Assembly (NCBI RefSeq): GCF_001931485.1
Contig: NZ_MSDV01000019.1
Span: forward strand, 1 to 64,000
DNA: 64,000 bases
Source of the DNA: Burkholderia sp. SRS-W-2-2016
GTDB lineage: Bacteria > Pseudomonadota > Gammaproteobacteria > Burkholderiales > Burkholderiaceae
Direction of reading: 5' to 3'
Below, in pieces: positions 33,527 to 42,305 of this stretch. The notes beneath the pieces were generated by a model that saw only the letters and a program-made list of their open reading frames with translations, did no database searches and had not been told where the DNA came from. The translations under genes were made by a program, and so were the position numbers. Within the stretch, counting starts at the first letter, position 1. Each line of letters begins with the position of its first letter.

Positions 33527-34876
33527 ATGACCACGAAATCTCCCGAATCGAACGCTACGCCGATCGTCACCGAACTGCGCGTCGTGCCCGTCGCCGGCCG
33601 CGACAGCATGCTGATGAATCTGAGCGGCGCGCATGGTCCGTTCTTCACACGCAACATCGTGATTCTGCGCGACAGCGCGGGCCATACCGGCATCGGCGAA
33701 GTGCCGGGCGGCGAGAACATCCGCAAGACCATCGATGACGCGCGGCCGTTCGTGGTCGGTCAGTCGATCGGCAATCTGCAAGCAATCCTGAACAAGGTGC
33801 GCACGCAGTTCGCGGATCGCGACGCCGGCGGCCGCGGTCTGCAAACCTTCGATCTGCGTACGACGATCCACGCGGTGACCGCGCTCGAAGCGGCGCTGCT
33901 CGACCTGCTCGGCCAGCATCTCGGCGTGCCGGTCGCGGCACTCCTCGGCGAAGGCCAGCAGCGCGACGAGGTGGAAATGCTCGGCTATCTGTTCTATATC
34001 GGCGACCGCAACAAGACCGATCTGCCCTACGCGGACAACGCCGGCGCGCGCGATGACTGGGAGCGCGTGCGCACCGAAGTCGCGATGACGCCGGAAGCGG
34101 TCGTGCGACTCGCGGAAGCCGCGCAGGCGCGCTACGGCTTCAACGATTTCAAGCTGAAGGGCGGCGTGCTGCCGGGCGATGCGGAGATCGAAGCGGTGAC
34201 GGCGCTGGCCGAGCGCTTCCCCGAAGCACGCGTGACGCTCGACCCGAACGGCGCGTGGTCGCTCGCCGAAGCGGTGCGCCTGTGCCGCGACCAGCACGAC
34301 GTGCTCGCGTACGCGGAAGATCCGTGCGGCGCGGAGAACGGCTACTCGGGCCGCGAAGTGATGGCCGAGTTCCGCCGCGCGACCGGTCTGCCGACGGCGA
34401 CCAACATGATCGCGACCGACTGGCGTCAGATGGGTCACGCGATCCAGCTGCAATCGGTCGACATTCCGCTCGCCGATCCGCACTTCTGGACCATGCAGGG
34501 CTCGGTGCGCGTCGCGCAGATGTGCAACGACTGGGGCCTCACGTGGGGTTCGCACTCGAACAACCACTTCGATATTTCGCTGGCGATGTTCACGCACGTC
34601 GCGGCCGCCGCGCCGGGCAAGATCACCGCGATCGACACGCACTGGATCTGGCAGGACGGCCAGTTCCTGACGCAGGAGCCGTTGCAGATCGTCGGCGGCA
34701 AGGTGAAGGTGCCGCAGAAGCCGGGTCTTGGCGTCGAACTGGATATGGACGAACTGGAGAAAGCGCACGCGTTGTATCAGCAGCATGGGCTCGGTGCGCG
34801 CGATGACGGCGTCGCGATGCAGTACCTGATTCCGAACTGGAAGTTCGACAACAAGAAGCCGTGCCTGGTGCGGTGA
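33527..34876 (+). CDS. gudD: Glucarate dehydratase
   Basis: Enolase-superfamily enzyme that dehydrates D-glucarate to 5-keto-4-deoxyglucarate. At 449 residues it matches the family (E. coli 446). It has the Lys-X-Lys motif (FKLKGG, Lys209 and Lys211), metal ligands in LDPNGAW, AEDPCG and TNMIATDW, and the catalytic His344 in [12 protein letters not shown] 33527 gives the usual N-terminus ([30 protein letters not shown]); upstream codons are not family-like. No aldolase or carrier gene of the glucarate pathway lies beside it; the ACS-type carrier at 11084 is far away. A strong terminator follows. Confidence 0.94.
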   Translation: MTTKSPESNATPIVTELRVVPVAGRDSMLMNLSGAHGPFFTRNIVILRDSAGHTGIGEVPGGENIRKTIDDARPFVVGQSIGNLQAILNKVRTQFADRDAGGRGLQTFDLRTTIHAVTALEAALLDLLGQHLGVPVAALLGEGQQRDEVEMLGYLFYIGDRNKTDLPYADNAGARDDWERVRTEVAMTPEAVVRLAEAAQARYGFNDFKLKGGVLPGDAEIEAVTALAERFPEARVTLDPNGAWSLAEAVRLCRDQHDVLAYAEDPCGAENGYSGREVMAEFRRATGLPTATNMIATDWRQMGHAIQLQSVDIPLADPHFWTMQGSVRVAQMCNDWGLTWGSHSNNHFDISLAMFTHVAAAAPGKITAIDTHWIWQDGQFLTQEPLQIVGGKVKVPQKPGLGVELDMDELEKAHALYQQHGLGARDDGVAMQYLIPNWKFDNKKPCLVR

Positions 34877-34949
34877 TCGTGCGGTGACTGTATTGAGCTT
34901 GCGCGGCAAGCTCTAACGAACGCTCCGGCGTGTTTCAGCCGGAAGGTTC

Positions 34950-34980
34950 AAACGCCCCTTGAAAAAGGGGCGTTTGCATT
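34950..34980 (+). terminator. Rho-independent terminator after gudD
   Basis: An 11-bp stem (34950-34960 with 34965-34975) and GAAA loop, with the T-rich right arm ending CGTTT and further Ts after. Also placed to stop the leftward DUF2867 gene. Confidence 0.85.
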
Positions 34981-35011
34981 TCTGCTTGCCTCTGCTTGTC
35001 TCTGCTCGTCG

Positions 35012-35539
35012 TTATGCGGTGGGCCAGCCGAGTTGCTGCGCCCGATCGAGCGTGGCTCGCACCACCATCCGATGGAACGGTGCGATCAACGCGATATAGG
35101 CCTGCCCCAGCGGACGATTGTAGAAAACCAGCGTCGTTATTATCAGGCGACGGGAACGACCTCGAGATGCCGGCTGCACCAGAACCGACACGCGGAAATC
35201 AAGGTGCTTGTCGTTCTCGCCGAGAACGACCTCGTCGTCGTGTCGTTCGAACACGCGAAACAGGCTGATCCGCTCGTCTGCGTTCGCCGGTTTGGCCTGG
35301 AGATCGACCGCTCGCTTCAGGCCGAACGGCAACACGAGGATGTCGCGCAATTTCACCAGCATCGCGATCCACTCGGGTTGTTTTGCGAATGCGTGCCGCG
35401 CGAGAGACGCGGCGTCGTCGGCGGCGGTGTCCGACAGGTCCACCGAGAATGCGTCCGCGAAATCAGCCCGGCCATACGACGAACTGAGCCGTGAGGCCGG
35501 CGGCAAACCTACCTGCTCGATCTTCGGATAACCAGGCAT
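35012..35539 (-). CDS. DUF2867-family protein
   Basis: A soluble protein of 175 residues with blocks that I associate with DUF2867: YGRADFADAFSVDL near the start, LRDILVLPFGLK, DERISLFRVF, DDEVVLGENDKHLDFRVSV, and TTLVFYNRPLGQAYIALIAPFHRMVVRA at the end. Function unknown; the fold is thought to resemble small ligand-binding (START/SRPBCC-like) proteins. It is 67 bases downstream of the DHA2 carrier on the same strand and may be co-transcribed. Confidence 0.75.
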   Translation of the reverse strand: MPGYPKIEQVGLPPASRLSSSYGRADFADAFSVDLSDTAADDAASLARHAFAKQPEWIAMLVKLRDILVLPFGLKRAVDLQAKPANADERISLFRVFERHDDEVVLGENDKHLDFRVSVLVQPASRGRSRRLIITTLVFYNRPLGQAYIALIAPFHRMVVRATLDRAQQLGWPTA

Positions 35540-35606
35540 GTTCAGCTCCGTTAATTCAAGCGATCAACGAAACGCGGGCTCCATCGAACGACGTCGACCC
35601 GCCCCC

Positions 35607-37286
35607 TTACCCCTTGCGAAACACCACGTGCGAAATGCGCTGCACCAGTAGCGCGGCCGCAAGAGACGCCACTGCCGTCAACCATACGCCGATATGAATC
35701 GACTGCACCAGCGCATCGCGCGCGCTATCGAGCAGCGCAAGCGTATTGAGCCCCGAAGTCTTCATATCCGCGATTAACTGCGTGCGCGACGCGTCGTCGA
35801 TCAGAATGCGCAGGTCCGCGAAACGCGGCTGCCATTGCGACGCGGCCGGCTCGCCGAGCACGCTGATCGTGCGCGAGACGACATCGCGATAGTGATGCGA
35901 CACGACAGTCGCGACGATGCTGGTGCCGAGCATCCCGCCGACCATCCGCGTCGATTGCAGCAGCGCGGTCGTGATGCCGAAGCGTTCGCGTCCGGCGATT
36001 TCCTGGGCGAAGATATTCAGATTGTTCAGGATGAAACCGAGCCCGATGCCGACCGCGCCCATCGGCACCACGATGCGCAGATGCGGCGTGTCCGGATTCG
36101 CGAACGCGAGCGCGATCGACGCGAACATCAGCAGAGCGAAACCGATCGTCAGAATCTTCGTCGGCTTTTTCATGTGAATCACAATGCGCGTGTTCAGCAG
36201 ACTGCCGAGCGCGATACACGCGGCGATCGGCGTCGCGAGCAGGCCGGCCTGCTGCGGCGACAGGCCGAAGCCGCCTTGCAATAGCAGCGGCGCGAAGAAG
36301 ATCAGCGAGAACATCACGAAGCCCGACAGCATGCCGAGCGTAAACAGCGTGACGAGTTGGCCGTCCTTGAACAGGTCGAGCGGGATGATCGGGTGCTGCG
36401 CGCGTTTTTCGCACATATAGAGTGCGATCGCGCCGACGATCACGCAGACGCCGAGCACCAGGTTGCCGGCCGTCAGACCGTGCTTCGGCACCGCCTCGAT
36501 GAACACCTGCAAGCCGCCGAGCACCGCCGCGACCAGACCCGCGCCGAGCCAGTCGATCTTCACTTCGCCCTCGATCGGCCGGCGGAAATTCGGCAGATGC
36601 GCCCAGATGAAATAGAGCGCCGCCGCGCCGACCGGCAGGTTGACGAGGAATGTCGAGCGCCAGCCGAGGTGCTCGCTCATCCAGCCGCCGAGCGAAGGAC
36701 CGGCGGCCGTGCCGATCCCGTACGCGGCGGCCAGCACGACCTGCCAGCGCACGCGGGTGCGCGGATCGGGGAACAGGTCCGGGATCGACGCGAACGCGGT
36801 GCCGACCATCATCCCGCCGCCGATGCCTTGCAGGCCGCGCGCGATCGCCAGAAACAGCATGCTGTTGGCGAGCCCGCACAGTACCGACGCGGCCGTGAAC
36901 GTGATCACCGCGGCGATCACGAAGCGCTTGCGGCCGAAGTAGTCGCCGAGCCGGCCGAACACCGGCACCGTCACCACCGACGCGAGCAGATAAGCGCTCG
37001 CGATCCACGCGAAATATTCGAAGCCATGCAGTTCGGCAACGATCGACGGCAGCGCGGTGCTGACGACGGTCTGATCGAGCGCGACCAGCATGTTGACGAG
37101 ACCGATGCCGAGCATCGCGTACAACGCGTGGCGGAACGGCAGGGCGGAAGTGGAGGGCGTGGCGGGTGCGGCTGCTGCGGCGGGCGAGGCGGAGTCGGGG
37201 GCGGTCGAATTCACGGGGCGGGCGGAAGTGTCGGGAGTAGGCGCTGCGCGTCGGGTCGCGGTCAGATTGCCGACGATTGTACGCAA
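35607..37286 (-). CDS. MFS multidrug efflux transporter, DHA2 (14-helix) type
   Basis: Inner-membrane drug:proton antiporter of 559 residues with about 14 hydrophobic segments. Family signatures: LDQTVVSTALPSIVAEL in helix 1, GRLGDYFGRKR in loop 2-3, and the helix 5 motif AAGPSLGGWMSEHLGWRSTFLVNLPVG. The best start is a TTG at 37286 with AGAGG seven bases upstream; the first 50 residues are Ala/Pro/Thr-rich cytoplasm. Substrate unknown; no TetR or MarR regulator is adjacent. Confidence 0.85.
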   Translation of the reverse strand: MRTIVGNLTATRRAAPTPDTSARPVNSTAPDSASPAAAAAPATPSTSALPFRHALYAMLGIGLVNMLVALDQTVVSTALPSIVAELHGFEYFAWIASAYLLASVVTVPVFGRLGDYFGRKRFVIAAVITFTAASVLCGLANSMLFLAIARGLQGIGGGMMVGTAFASIPDLFPDPRTRVRWQVVLAAAYGIGTAAGPSLGGWMSEHLGWRSTFLVNLPVGAAALYFIWAHLPNFRRPIEGEVKIDWLGAGLVAAVLGGLQVFIEAVPKHGLTAGNLVLGVCVIVGAIALYMCEKRAQHPIIPLDLFKDGQLVTLFTLGMLSGFVMFSLIFFAPLLLQGGFGLSPQQAGLLATPIAACIALGSLLNTRIVIHMKKPTKILTIGFALLMFASIALAFANPDTPHLRIVVPMGAVGIGLGFILNNLNIFAQEIAGRERFGITTALLQSTRMVGGMLGTSIVATVVSHHYRDVVSRTISVLGEPAASQWQPRFADLRILIDDASRTQLIADMKTSGLNTLALLDSARDALVQSIHIGVWLTAVASLAAALLVQRISHVVFRKG

Positions 37287-37383
37287 GTTGTCTGACCTCT
37301 TCGTCGATTATACGGGTTTTCCCTGATCCGAAATTAATCGTCGTGCGGACGCGACAGTGGGCGGGGAGGGTGGCGCGCGGCCA

Positions 37384-37416
37384 ATAAAAAAGCCGTGCTA
37401 CGGAGAGCACGGCTTT
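37384..37416 (-). terminator. Rho-independent terminator of aroQ (leftward)
   Basis: An 11-bp stem (37389-37399 with 37406-37416) around a six-base loop. On the minus strand it is followed by a run of Ts (an A-run at 37385-37390 on the plus strand). It ends the aroQ transcript. Confidence 0.88.
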
Positions 37417-37464
37417 GCATCTATCAAAAGACAATCCGGCGCGCCGCTCAACCCGCGGCGCCAA

Positions 37465-37920
37465 TCACCCGAAGTTAGCCTTCCTCCCCAGCGCCATCGC
37501 CATTGCCTGCAACGCAACGAGATACCCGTCGGCCCCAAGCCCGCAAATCACGCCGGTCGCCACCCGCGAAATCAGCGAATGGCGATACGTCTCATCGCGC
37601 TTATGAATATTGGTGATGTGCAACTCGATCAACGGCCGCTCGATCAGCTTGGCCGCATCGAGCACCGGCACCGACCCGAACGAAAAGCCGGCCGGGTTCA
37701 GGATCACCGCCGCGTCGCGCTCGAATGCTTCCTGCAGCCAGTCGATCAGCGTCGCCTCGCTATTGGTCTGGCGAAACTCGCAGCGCAGTTCGAGGCGCGC
37801 GGCGAGCGCCTGCATCTGCTGCTCGATCTGCGCGAGCGTGGTGGTGCCGTACAGATGCGGCTCGCGCCTGCCGAGCATGTTGAGGTTCGAGCCGTTCAAT
37901 ACATAGACGAGATCAGTCAT
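37465..37920 (-). CDS. aroQ: 3-Dehydroquinate dehydratase, type II
   Basis: Interconverts 3-dehydroquinate and 3-dehydroshikimate. The 151 residues fit the dodecameric type II enzyme. The N-terminal signature LNGSNLNMLGRREPHLYG includes the catalytic Tyr24 and flexible-loop Arg19. LNPAGFSFGSVPVLDA and ELHITNIHKRDETYRHSLIS (with catalytic His) follow. Start ATG 37920 gives the normal N-terminus. It lies 78 bases after an MHS-type carrier and near an IclR regulator, so it probably serves quinate/shikimate breakdown; the biosynthetic aroQ would usually lie elsewhere (beside accB in this group). Confidence 0.93.
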   Translation of the reverse strand: MTDLVYVLNGSNLNMLGRREPHLYGTTTLAQIEQQMQALAARLELRCEFRQTNSEATLIDWLQEAFERDAAVILNPAGFSFGSVPVLDAAKLIERPLIELHITNIHKRDETYRHSLISRVATGVICGLGADGYLVALQAMAMALGRKANFG

Positions 37921-37998
37921 GGTTCTATTACCTGTTTGCCAAAACGATGGAGCCAAATACGTGCGCACTGCGAAATGAAAAAGTCCCCGGCGTCACCG

Positions 37999-39375
37999 TC
38001 ACAGCCGATGACTATTGCCCGCATGCACGGCCGCGAAATCGTCCACGCCGCTGACGGCCGCCGCCGAGTCGGTGCGGTTCATATCGATACCGGCGGTTTC
38101 GCGCGCGGTCAGAATCATCACCAGCGAAATCACGTTGAACACCACGCACACCGCGACGACGCCCCACGGCGAACCGTTGCACACCGCGAACAGCCACACC
38201 GCGAGCACCGGCATCGGACCGCCGGCCACCAGGTTCGCGCCGGTATAGGCGAGCGCCGAACCGGAGTAGCGCACGTTGGTCGGAAACGCCTCGGCGAACG
38301 CGACCGGCTGGATGCCGCTCTGGAACTGCGTGAAGCCGAGGAAGAAACCCATCGCGGCGAGCATCGGCACGAAGCTGCGGGTATCGAGAATCTGGAAGTA
38401 GACGAACAGCATCAGCAGCGTCGCGGTCGAGCCGATCGCGAGTGCTTTCTTGCGGCCGATCCGGTCGCTCAGCATCCCGCCCGCCAGCGCGCCGACGATC
38501 GCGCAGACGTTCGCGCCCATCAGCAGCAAAAAGCCGGTTTGTTTAGGAATCGCCAGCGTTTTGGTGATGTAGCTGAGCGAGAACACCACGATCAGATAGA
38601 AGATCGCCGCCGGGCCGCAGAAGAACAGCATCCAGCGCAGCACGGTGCGCCAGTGCAGCCGCAGCGCGTCGCGCAGCGGACTGCCGACATGCACGACCTC
38701 GGTCTTGCGCAGCGCGACGAAGGCCGGCGTTTCGCTGACGCGCAAACGGATATACAGCCCGACGATCACCAGCACGAAACTCATTACGAACGGGATGCGC
38801 CAGCCGTAGCTGTCGAACGCCGCGGCGGACATCGTCGACGACAGCAGGAGCAGCACGCCGTTCGCCATGATCTGGCTGAGCGGCGAGCACAGGCCGAGAA
38901 TTCCCGAGTATTTGCCGCGCCGGTCGGGGCTCGCGTGCTCGATCGCCATCAACTGCGCGCCGGTCGATTCGCCGCCGAGCGCGAAGCCTTGCAGGATTCG
39001 CAGCAGCACCAGCAGCACCGGCGCCCACACGCCGATGCTGGTGTAGGTCGGCAAAAAGCCCATTCCCATCGACGCTAGCCCCATCACGGTGACGGTCCCG
39101 AGCATCAGATTGCGGCGCCCGAGCTTGTCGCCGAGATGGCCGCAGATGATCGCGCCGAGCGGCCGCGCCGCGAGCCCGACGCCGAAGGTCGCGAGCGACG
39201 CGAGCAGCGCGGAGGTCGGGTCCATCGACGGGAAAAACAGCCGCGGCAGGATCGTCGCGGCGAGTGCGCCGTAAAGCGTGAAGTCGAACCATTCGAGCGC
39301 GGTGCCGATCGCGGCGGCCGTGACCGCGCGGGTGCGCATCGCGGCGTGCGAGCCGGGTTGTGCAGCGTCCATCAT
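37999..39375 (-). CDS. MHS-family MFS carrier, probably shikimate/quinate type
   Basis: Metabolite:proton symporter of 458 residues with about 12 helices. Features are of the MHS subfamily: IGTALEWFDFTLYGALAATILPRLFFP at the N-terminus, ARPLGAIICGHLGDKLGRRNLML, and LLRILQGFALGGESTGAQLMAIEHA. This group includes shikimate (ShiA), dicarboxylate and 2-oxoglutarate carriers. With aroQ directly downstream, a shikimate/quinate-like substrate is the best guess. GGAG lies upstream of an ATGATG, so the start could be 39375 or 39372. It is divergent from an IclR gene. Confidence 0.85.
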   Translation of the reverse strand: MMDAAQPGSHAAMRTRAVTAAAIGTALEWFDFTLYGALAATILPRLFFPSMDPTSALLASLATFGVGLAARPLGAIICGHLGDKLGRRNLMLGTVTVMGLASMGMGFLPTYTSIGVWAPVLLVLLRILQGFALGGESTGAQLMAIEHASPDRRGKYSGILGLCSPLSQIMANGVLLLLSSTMSAAAFDSYGWRIPFVMSFVLVIVGLYIRLRVSETPAFVALRKTEVVHVGSPLRDALRLHWRTVLRWMLFFCGPAAIFYLIVVFSLSYITKTLAIPKQTGFLLLMGANVCAIVGALAGGMLSDRIGRKKALAIGSTATLLMLFVYFQILDTRSFVPMLAAMGFFLGFTQFQSGIQPVAFAEAFPTNVRYSGSALAYTGANLVAGGPMPVLAVWLFAVCNGSPWGVVAVCVVFNVISLVMILTARETAGIDMNRTDSAAAVSGVDDFAAVHAGNSHRL

Positions 39376-39491
39376 GTTGTCTCCTTGTGCATCTGCCGCG
39401 CGGCTGGGCGACCGGGCTGTGCCGGGTGCGCCTGCCGCGCTGTTGTGTGAGCGAGAAATGTAATCGGTAGTCCGGAACGATTCGCGTCGGT

Positions 39492-39503
39492 GGACACGTG
39501 TCC
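39492..39503. promoter_or_regulatory. Palindrome near the MHS carrier promoter
   Basis: GGACACGTGTCC, a perfect 12-base palindrome, about 115 bases before the carrier start. Possible regulator site. Confidence 0.45.
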
Positions 39504-39543
39504 GCTACCGTGAAAACAGCTTAACACCCGTGGGTGGGATGCC

Positions 39544-39558
39544 ATTCCAGGGTGGAAT
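39544..39558. promoter_or_regulatory. IclR-type operator candidate
   Basis: ATTCCA, three bases, TGGAAT: a perfect 15-base inverted repeat. IclR-family sites often have TGGAA/TTCCA half-sites. It lies 60 bases before the IclR-type gene and just left of CATAAT (39566-39571), a possible -10. Confidence 0.6.
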
Positions 39559-39618
39559 TTCATCTCATAATGTGCAAAACTCGTCGCACACACGAATACA
39601 AGAATCCAGGAGACAGAG

Positions 39619-40401
39619 ATGCCCGGCGTCACCGAACGCACCCTCGCGGTACTCGAATTTCTCGCCACCCAGATGGAGGGCACGCCGCTCGCGATGATCT
39701 CGGATGAACTCGACATCCCGCGCAGCGCATGCCACCGGCTGCTGGTCGATCTGAAGCAGTGCGGCTACGTGCGGCAGCTGCGCGAGCACGGCGACTACGT
39801 ATTGACCACCAAACTCGTCGGCCTCGGACTCGGCTTTCTCGCGACGTCCGGCATCGTCGATATCGCGCAGACGATGCTCGACCGCCTCGCGGAAAAATCG
39901 GGCGAGCTGGTGCGGCTCGCGATCGTCGACGGCGACCGCCTCACGTGGGTCGCGAAAGCGCAGGGCGCGCTGAAGGGTCTGCGCTACGACCCCGACATGG
40001 GGATGGACACGATCCTGTCGTGCAGCGCGACCGGCCACGCATGGATGATGACGATGACGGACGAACGCGCGCTCGAACTGGTGTCGCGCCAGGGCTTCGG
40101 TCAGCCGAAACAGTACGGGCCGAATGCGCCGACCACGATCGCCGGCTTGCTGAAGTTCGTGCACGCGGCGCGCGAGCGTGGCTACGCGACGATCAACGAG
40201 GTGTTCGCGCCCGGCATGACCGCGATGGCCGCGCCGGTGCAGCGACGCGGTTATCCGGCGCTCGGCGTGATCAGCATCGCCGGGCCGCTGGTGCGGCTCG
40301 ACGAAAAACGCATGGCGAGCCTCGGTCCGACGCTGCTGGCGGCTGCCGCGGAAGTGGCGGCGGCGAGTCATGCGTCGCCGTTGTTCAATCGCGGGCGGTA
40401 G
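39619..40401 (+). CDS. IclR-family transcriptional regulator
   Basis: A regulator of 260 residues. Winged helix at about 1-65 (ERTLAVLEFLATQMEGTPL and ELDIPRSACHRLLVDLKQCGYV), then the IclR effector domain with GAPLKGLRYDP-like and LSCSATGHAWM blocks and a late FAPGMTAMAAPVQ. ATG 39619 has AGGAGACAGAG upstream. Divergent from the MHS carrier/aroQ pair, and directly before the porin gene, so it probably controls both sides in answer to an aromatic or hydroaromatic acid. Confidence 0.88.
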   Translation: MPGVTERTLAVLEFLATQMEGTPLAMISDELDIPRSACHRLLVDLKQCGYVRQLREHGDYVLTTKLVGLGLGFLATSGIVDIAQTMLDRLAEKSGELVRLAIVDGDRLTWVAKAQGALKGLRYDPDMGMDTILSCSATGHAWMMTMTDERALELVSRQGFGQPKQYGPNAPTTIAGLLKFVHAARERGYATINEVFAPGMTAMAAPVQRRGYPALGVISIAGPLVRLDEKRMASLGPTLLAAAAEVAAASHASPLFNRGR

Positions 40402-40428
40402 GCGTTAGGCGTTAGGCGTTAGGTGTTG
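40401..40428 (+). repeat. 7-bp tandem repeat
   Basis: Three exact copies of ggcgtta (40401-40421) and one altered copy (40422-40428), straight after the IclR stop codon. Such a short repeat may vary in length between strains. Confidence 0.8.
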
Positions 40429-40539
40429 GACGGCGCTACCGCAAGTGGTGCTGCACGAGGCCGCGCGAACGTGATAACTTCGCTCGCGATACAGCCGATC
40501 GATGTGCCCGCGGAGGACCTGATCCTGCGACATGCTCCG

Positions 40540-41622
40540 GTGATTTTCGTGAAGACCGCCCGCCATCGCGCGCGGCTGGCGTTTAACTTGAGCGCGAAAG
40601 CGGGCCTTGTTAGCGGCGCGCTACTTTTCTTCCACGCCCAAACCGCGTTCGCCGCGCTCGGCAACGACAGCGGTTTCGTCTCGCTGTACGGCGTGTTCGA
40701 CACCAGCCTCGAAATCACCGACCCCGGCTCCGGCTGGACCCCGCGGCTCGACTCGGGCGCGTTTCGCGGCTCGCGTCTCGGGCTGCATGGCGCGGAGCCG
40801 CTCGGCAACGGCACGTCGATCGTGTTCACGCTGGAGAACGGCTTCAGTTCGGTCGACGGTTCGATGCAGCTTCCCGGCTCGATCTTCAACCGCCAGGCGT
40901 GGCTCGGCGCGAGCGGCGCATGGGGCGAAGTGCGCGTCGGCCGGCAGTACTCGCCGATCTATATCCCGTTCAAGGGCGATCTCGATGCGTTCGGCGCCGG
41001 CACCATCGCGTCGGGGCTCAACAACCTGTCGAAGATCACGCCGTATGCGAGCAACGCGATCGCGTATCTGTCGCCGCGCGTCGCCGGTTTCAGCGCGACG
41101 CTGATGACCGCGACGCGCGATCCGTCCGAGCACGACGGCAACGGTATCGACGGCTACTACGTGACCGCGACCTATCATCTCGACGCGCTGCATCTGCTGT
41201 ACGCGCATCAGCAGACCCACGGCAGCGGTGCGCTGCGCGCGAATCTCGGCGGCGCGAGCTACGGCTTCGGCCATCTGCGCGTGTGGCTGGCGTTTTTCAA
41301 CGGCGACGGCGGCTCGCCGGTCTATCACGGCGCGGGCGGCTCGCTGTCGGCGCAATACAGCTTCTCGGCCCATGCGCGCGCCGCGCTCGGTTATGCGCAC
41401 GTACGCGACTACACGACCTCCAACGGCAGCGCGGACCAGTTCAGTGCCGCGTTCGAATACGACATGTCGCGCACGTTGCTGCTCTATTTCAGCGCCGCCT
41501 ATCTGGCGAATCACGAAGACTCGAGTTTCACGCTGCGCGGCGTCAACGTGACCGGGCTGCCGGTCGCCTATCCGGGTGCGCCGGTCGCGGGTGTGCAGGT
41601 CGGCTTGTTGCAGCGTTTCTGA
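40540..41622 (+). CDS. Gram-negative porin
   Basis: Outer-membrane general porin of the Burkholderia OmpC-like group. A signal peptide (about 30 residues ending AQTAFA) precedes a beta-barrel. The first strand region SGFVSLYGVFDTSLEI, then GSRLGLHGAEPLGNGTSIVFTLENGF, the block NRQAWLGASGAWGEVRVGRQYSP, and the last residue Phe (LLQRF) are usual. The start is uncertain: GTG at 40540 or 40549 gives a normal signal peptide, and the frame is open back to 40423. At about 360 residues it is normal in length. It follows IclR by about 140 bases and may let the same substrate enter. Confidence 0.85.
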   Translation: MIFVKTARHRARLAFNLSAKAGLVSGALLFFHAQTAFAALGNDSGFVSLYGVFDTSLEITDPGSGWTPRLDSGAFRGSRLGLHGAEPLGNGTSIVFTLENGFSSVDGSMQLPGSIFNRQAWLGASGAWGEVRVGRQYSPIYIPFKGDLDAFGAGTIASGLNNLSKITPYASNAIAYLSPRVAGFSATLMTATRDPSEHDGNGIDGYYVTATYHLDALHLLYAHQQTHGSGALRANLGGASYGFGHLRVWLAFFNGDGGSPVYHGAGGSLSAQYSFSAHARAALGYAHVRDYTTSNGSADQFSAAFEYDMSRTLLLYFSAAYLANHEDSSFTLRGVNVTGLPVAYPGAPVAGVQVGLLQRF

Positions 41623-41811
41623 TATCGATTCGACCCGGCCGGCAGTGCTCGCCATTAGCCCACTAATTGGGTAAAGGCGCGTGAATCGATAGCGTGTAAA
41701 TATGCGTGGGCAGTGTCGGAATTAACCCGATGCGAAATGCACGGAATTTCTATAAATCGCGCCGTTCTTCGTCAAAGTCCGGATGGCTTTTGACTTGTCA
41801 GGTTTCCGGAT

Positions 41812-41841
41812 AAAAAAAAGGCCGGCACGAAGTGCCGGCCT
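41812..41841 (-). terminator. Rho-independent terminator of the small RNA
   Basis: A ten-pair G+C-rich stem (41819-41828 with 41832-41841) and GAA loop. On the minus strand it is followed by at least seven Ts (A-run 41812-41819 on plus). Confidence 0.9.
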
Positions 41842-42054
41842 AAAGATTCTGGCGTCCGAGGATGTTGGCCAGAACCTGAGAGACGTGAACGTGAAGCAGT
41901 GAAGCGGCGCAACGCATGGGCCTGTACGGCTGGCCGATGCAATGCGCGGTAAGCACGCCGCGCTTACCGGCGGCGCTTTCCAACGGAATACGGGTAACGT
42001 CAGGTTCGCAGGTGGAACGACCGGCCGGTGAGCGTCGCTGAACCAAAACGCATG
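41812..42054 (-). ncRNA. Probable small RNA of about 240 bases
   Basis: A near-consensus sigma-70 promoter (42061-42089) and a strong Rho-independent terminator (41812-41841) on the same strand define a transcript of about 243 bases. It contains a perfect 8-bp hairpin with a seven-base loop (41947-41954 with 41962-41969). Frames within it are poor: an ATG at the start point gives 17 codons, and a 68-codon frame begins with TTG eight bases from the expected start without a ribosome site. It matches no RNA I can name (6S, 4.5S, tmRNA and RNase P RNA do not fit). It could be a regulatory RNA, or the message of a very short peptide. Confidence 0.6.
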
Positions 42055-42060
42055 GCGCCG

Positions 42061-42089
42061 AGTATAACGTCGTAAATCGATTTTGTGAA
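42061..42089 (-). promoter_or_regulatory. Sigma-70 promoter of the small RNA
   Basis: Minus strand: TTCACA (42089-42084), 17-base spacer, TATACT (42066-42061). Each hexamer is one base from consensus and the spacer is optimal. Start point near 42054. Confidence 0.7.
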
Positions 42090-42305
42090 AGAAAAATATT
42101 ACCATTTAATTAGCACGAAATTGTCACGTTTATCATTCGATTGGCGGATTGGAATAAGGATCGAATTGATTCGACTTGCATTCTGTTGACAGCGCGGTTT
42201 GAAATGCGGCGCGCGGTTCGCGCATCGGCGCGCAACGCTGTATTGGCGGGCAGAACAGCGGGTAGTGGCGCTATGCTAGCGGTCTCGTCTACTCAAGGAG
42301 CAACC

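Larger units (their letters stand above)
41623..42305. other. Intergenic region containing a small RNA unit
   Basis: No convincing protein gene. The right part (42060-42180) is A+T-rich. The region holds a minus-strand promoter, transcript and terminator, listed separately. The dienelactone hydrolase promoter should be near 42200-42290, but no good hexamers are seen. Confidence 0.6.

Noticed and set aside
41840..42046. 68-codon gene inside the small RNA
   Set aside because: TTG start without ribosome site, eight bases from the likely transcript start; composition not protein-like. Kept only as a possibility in the RNA entry.
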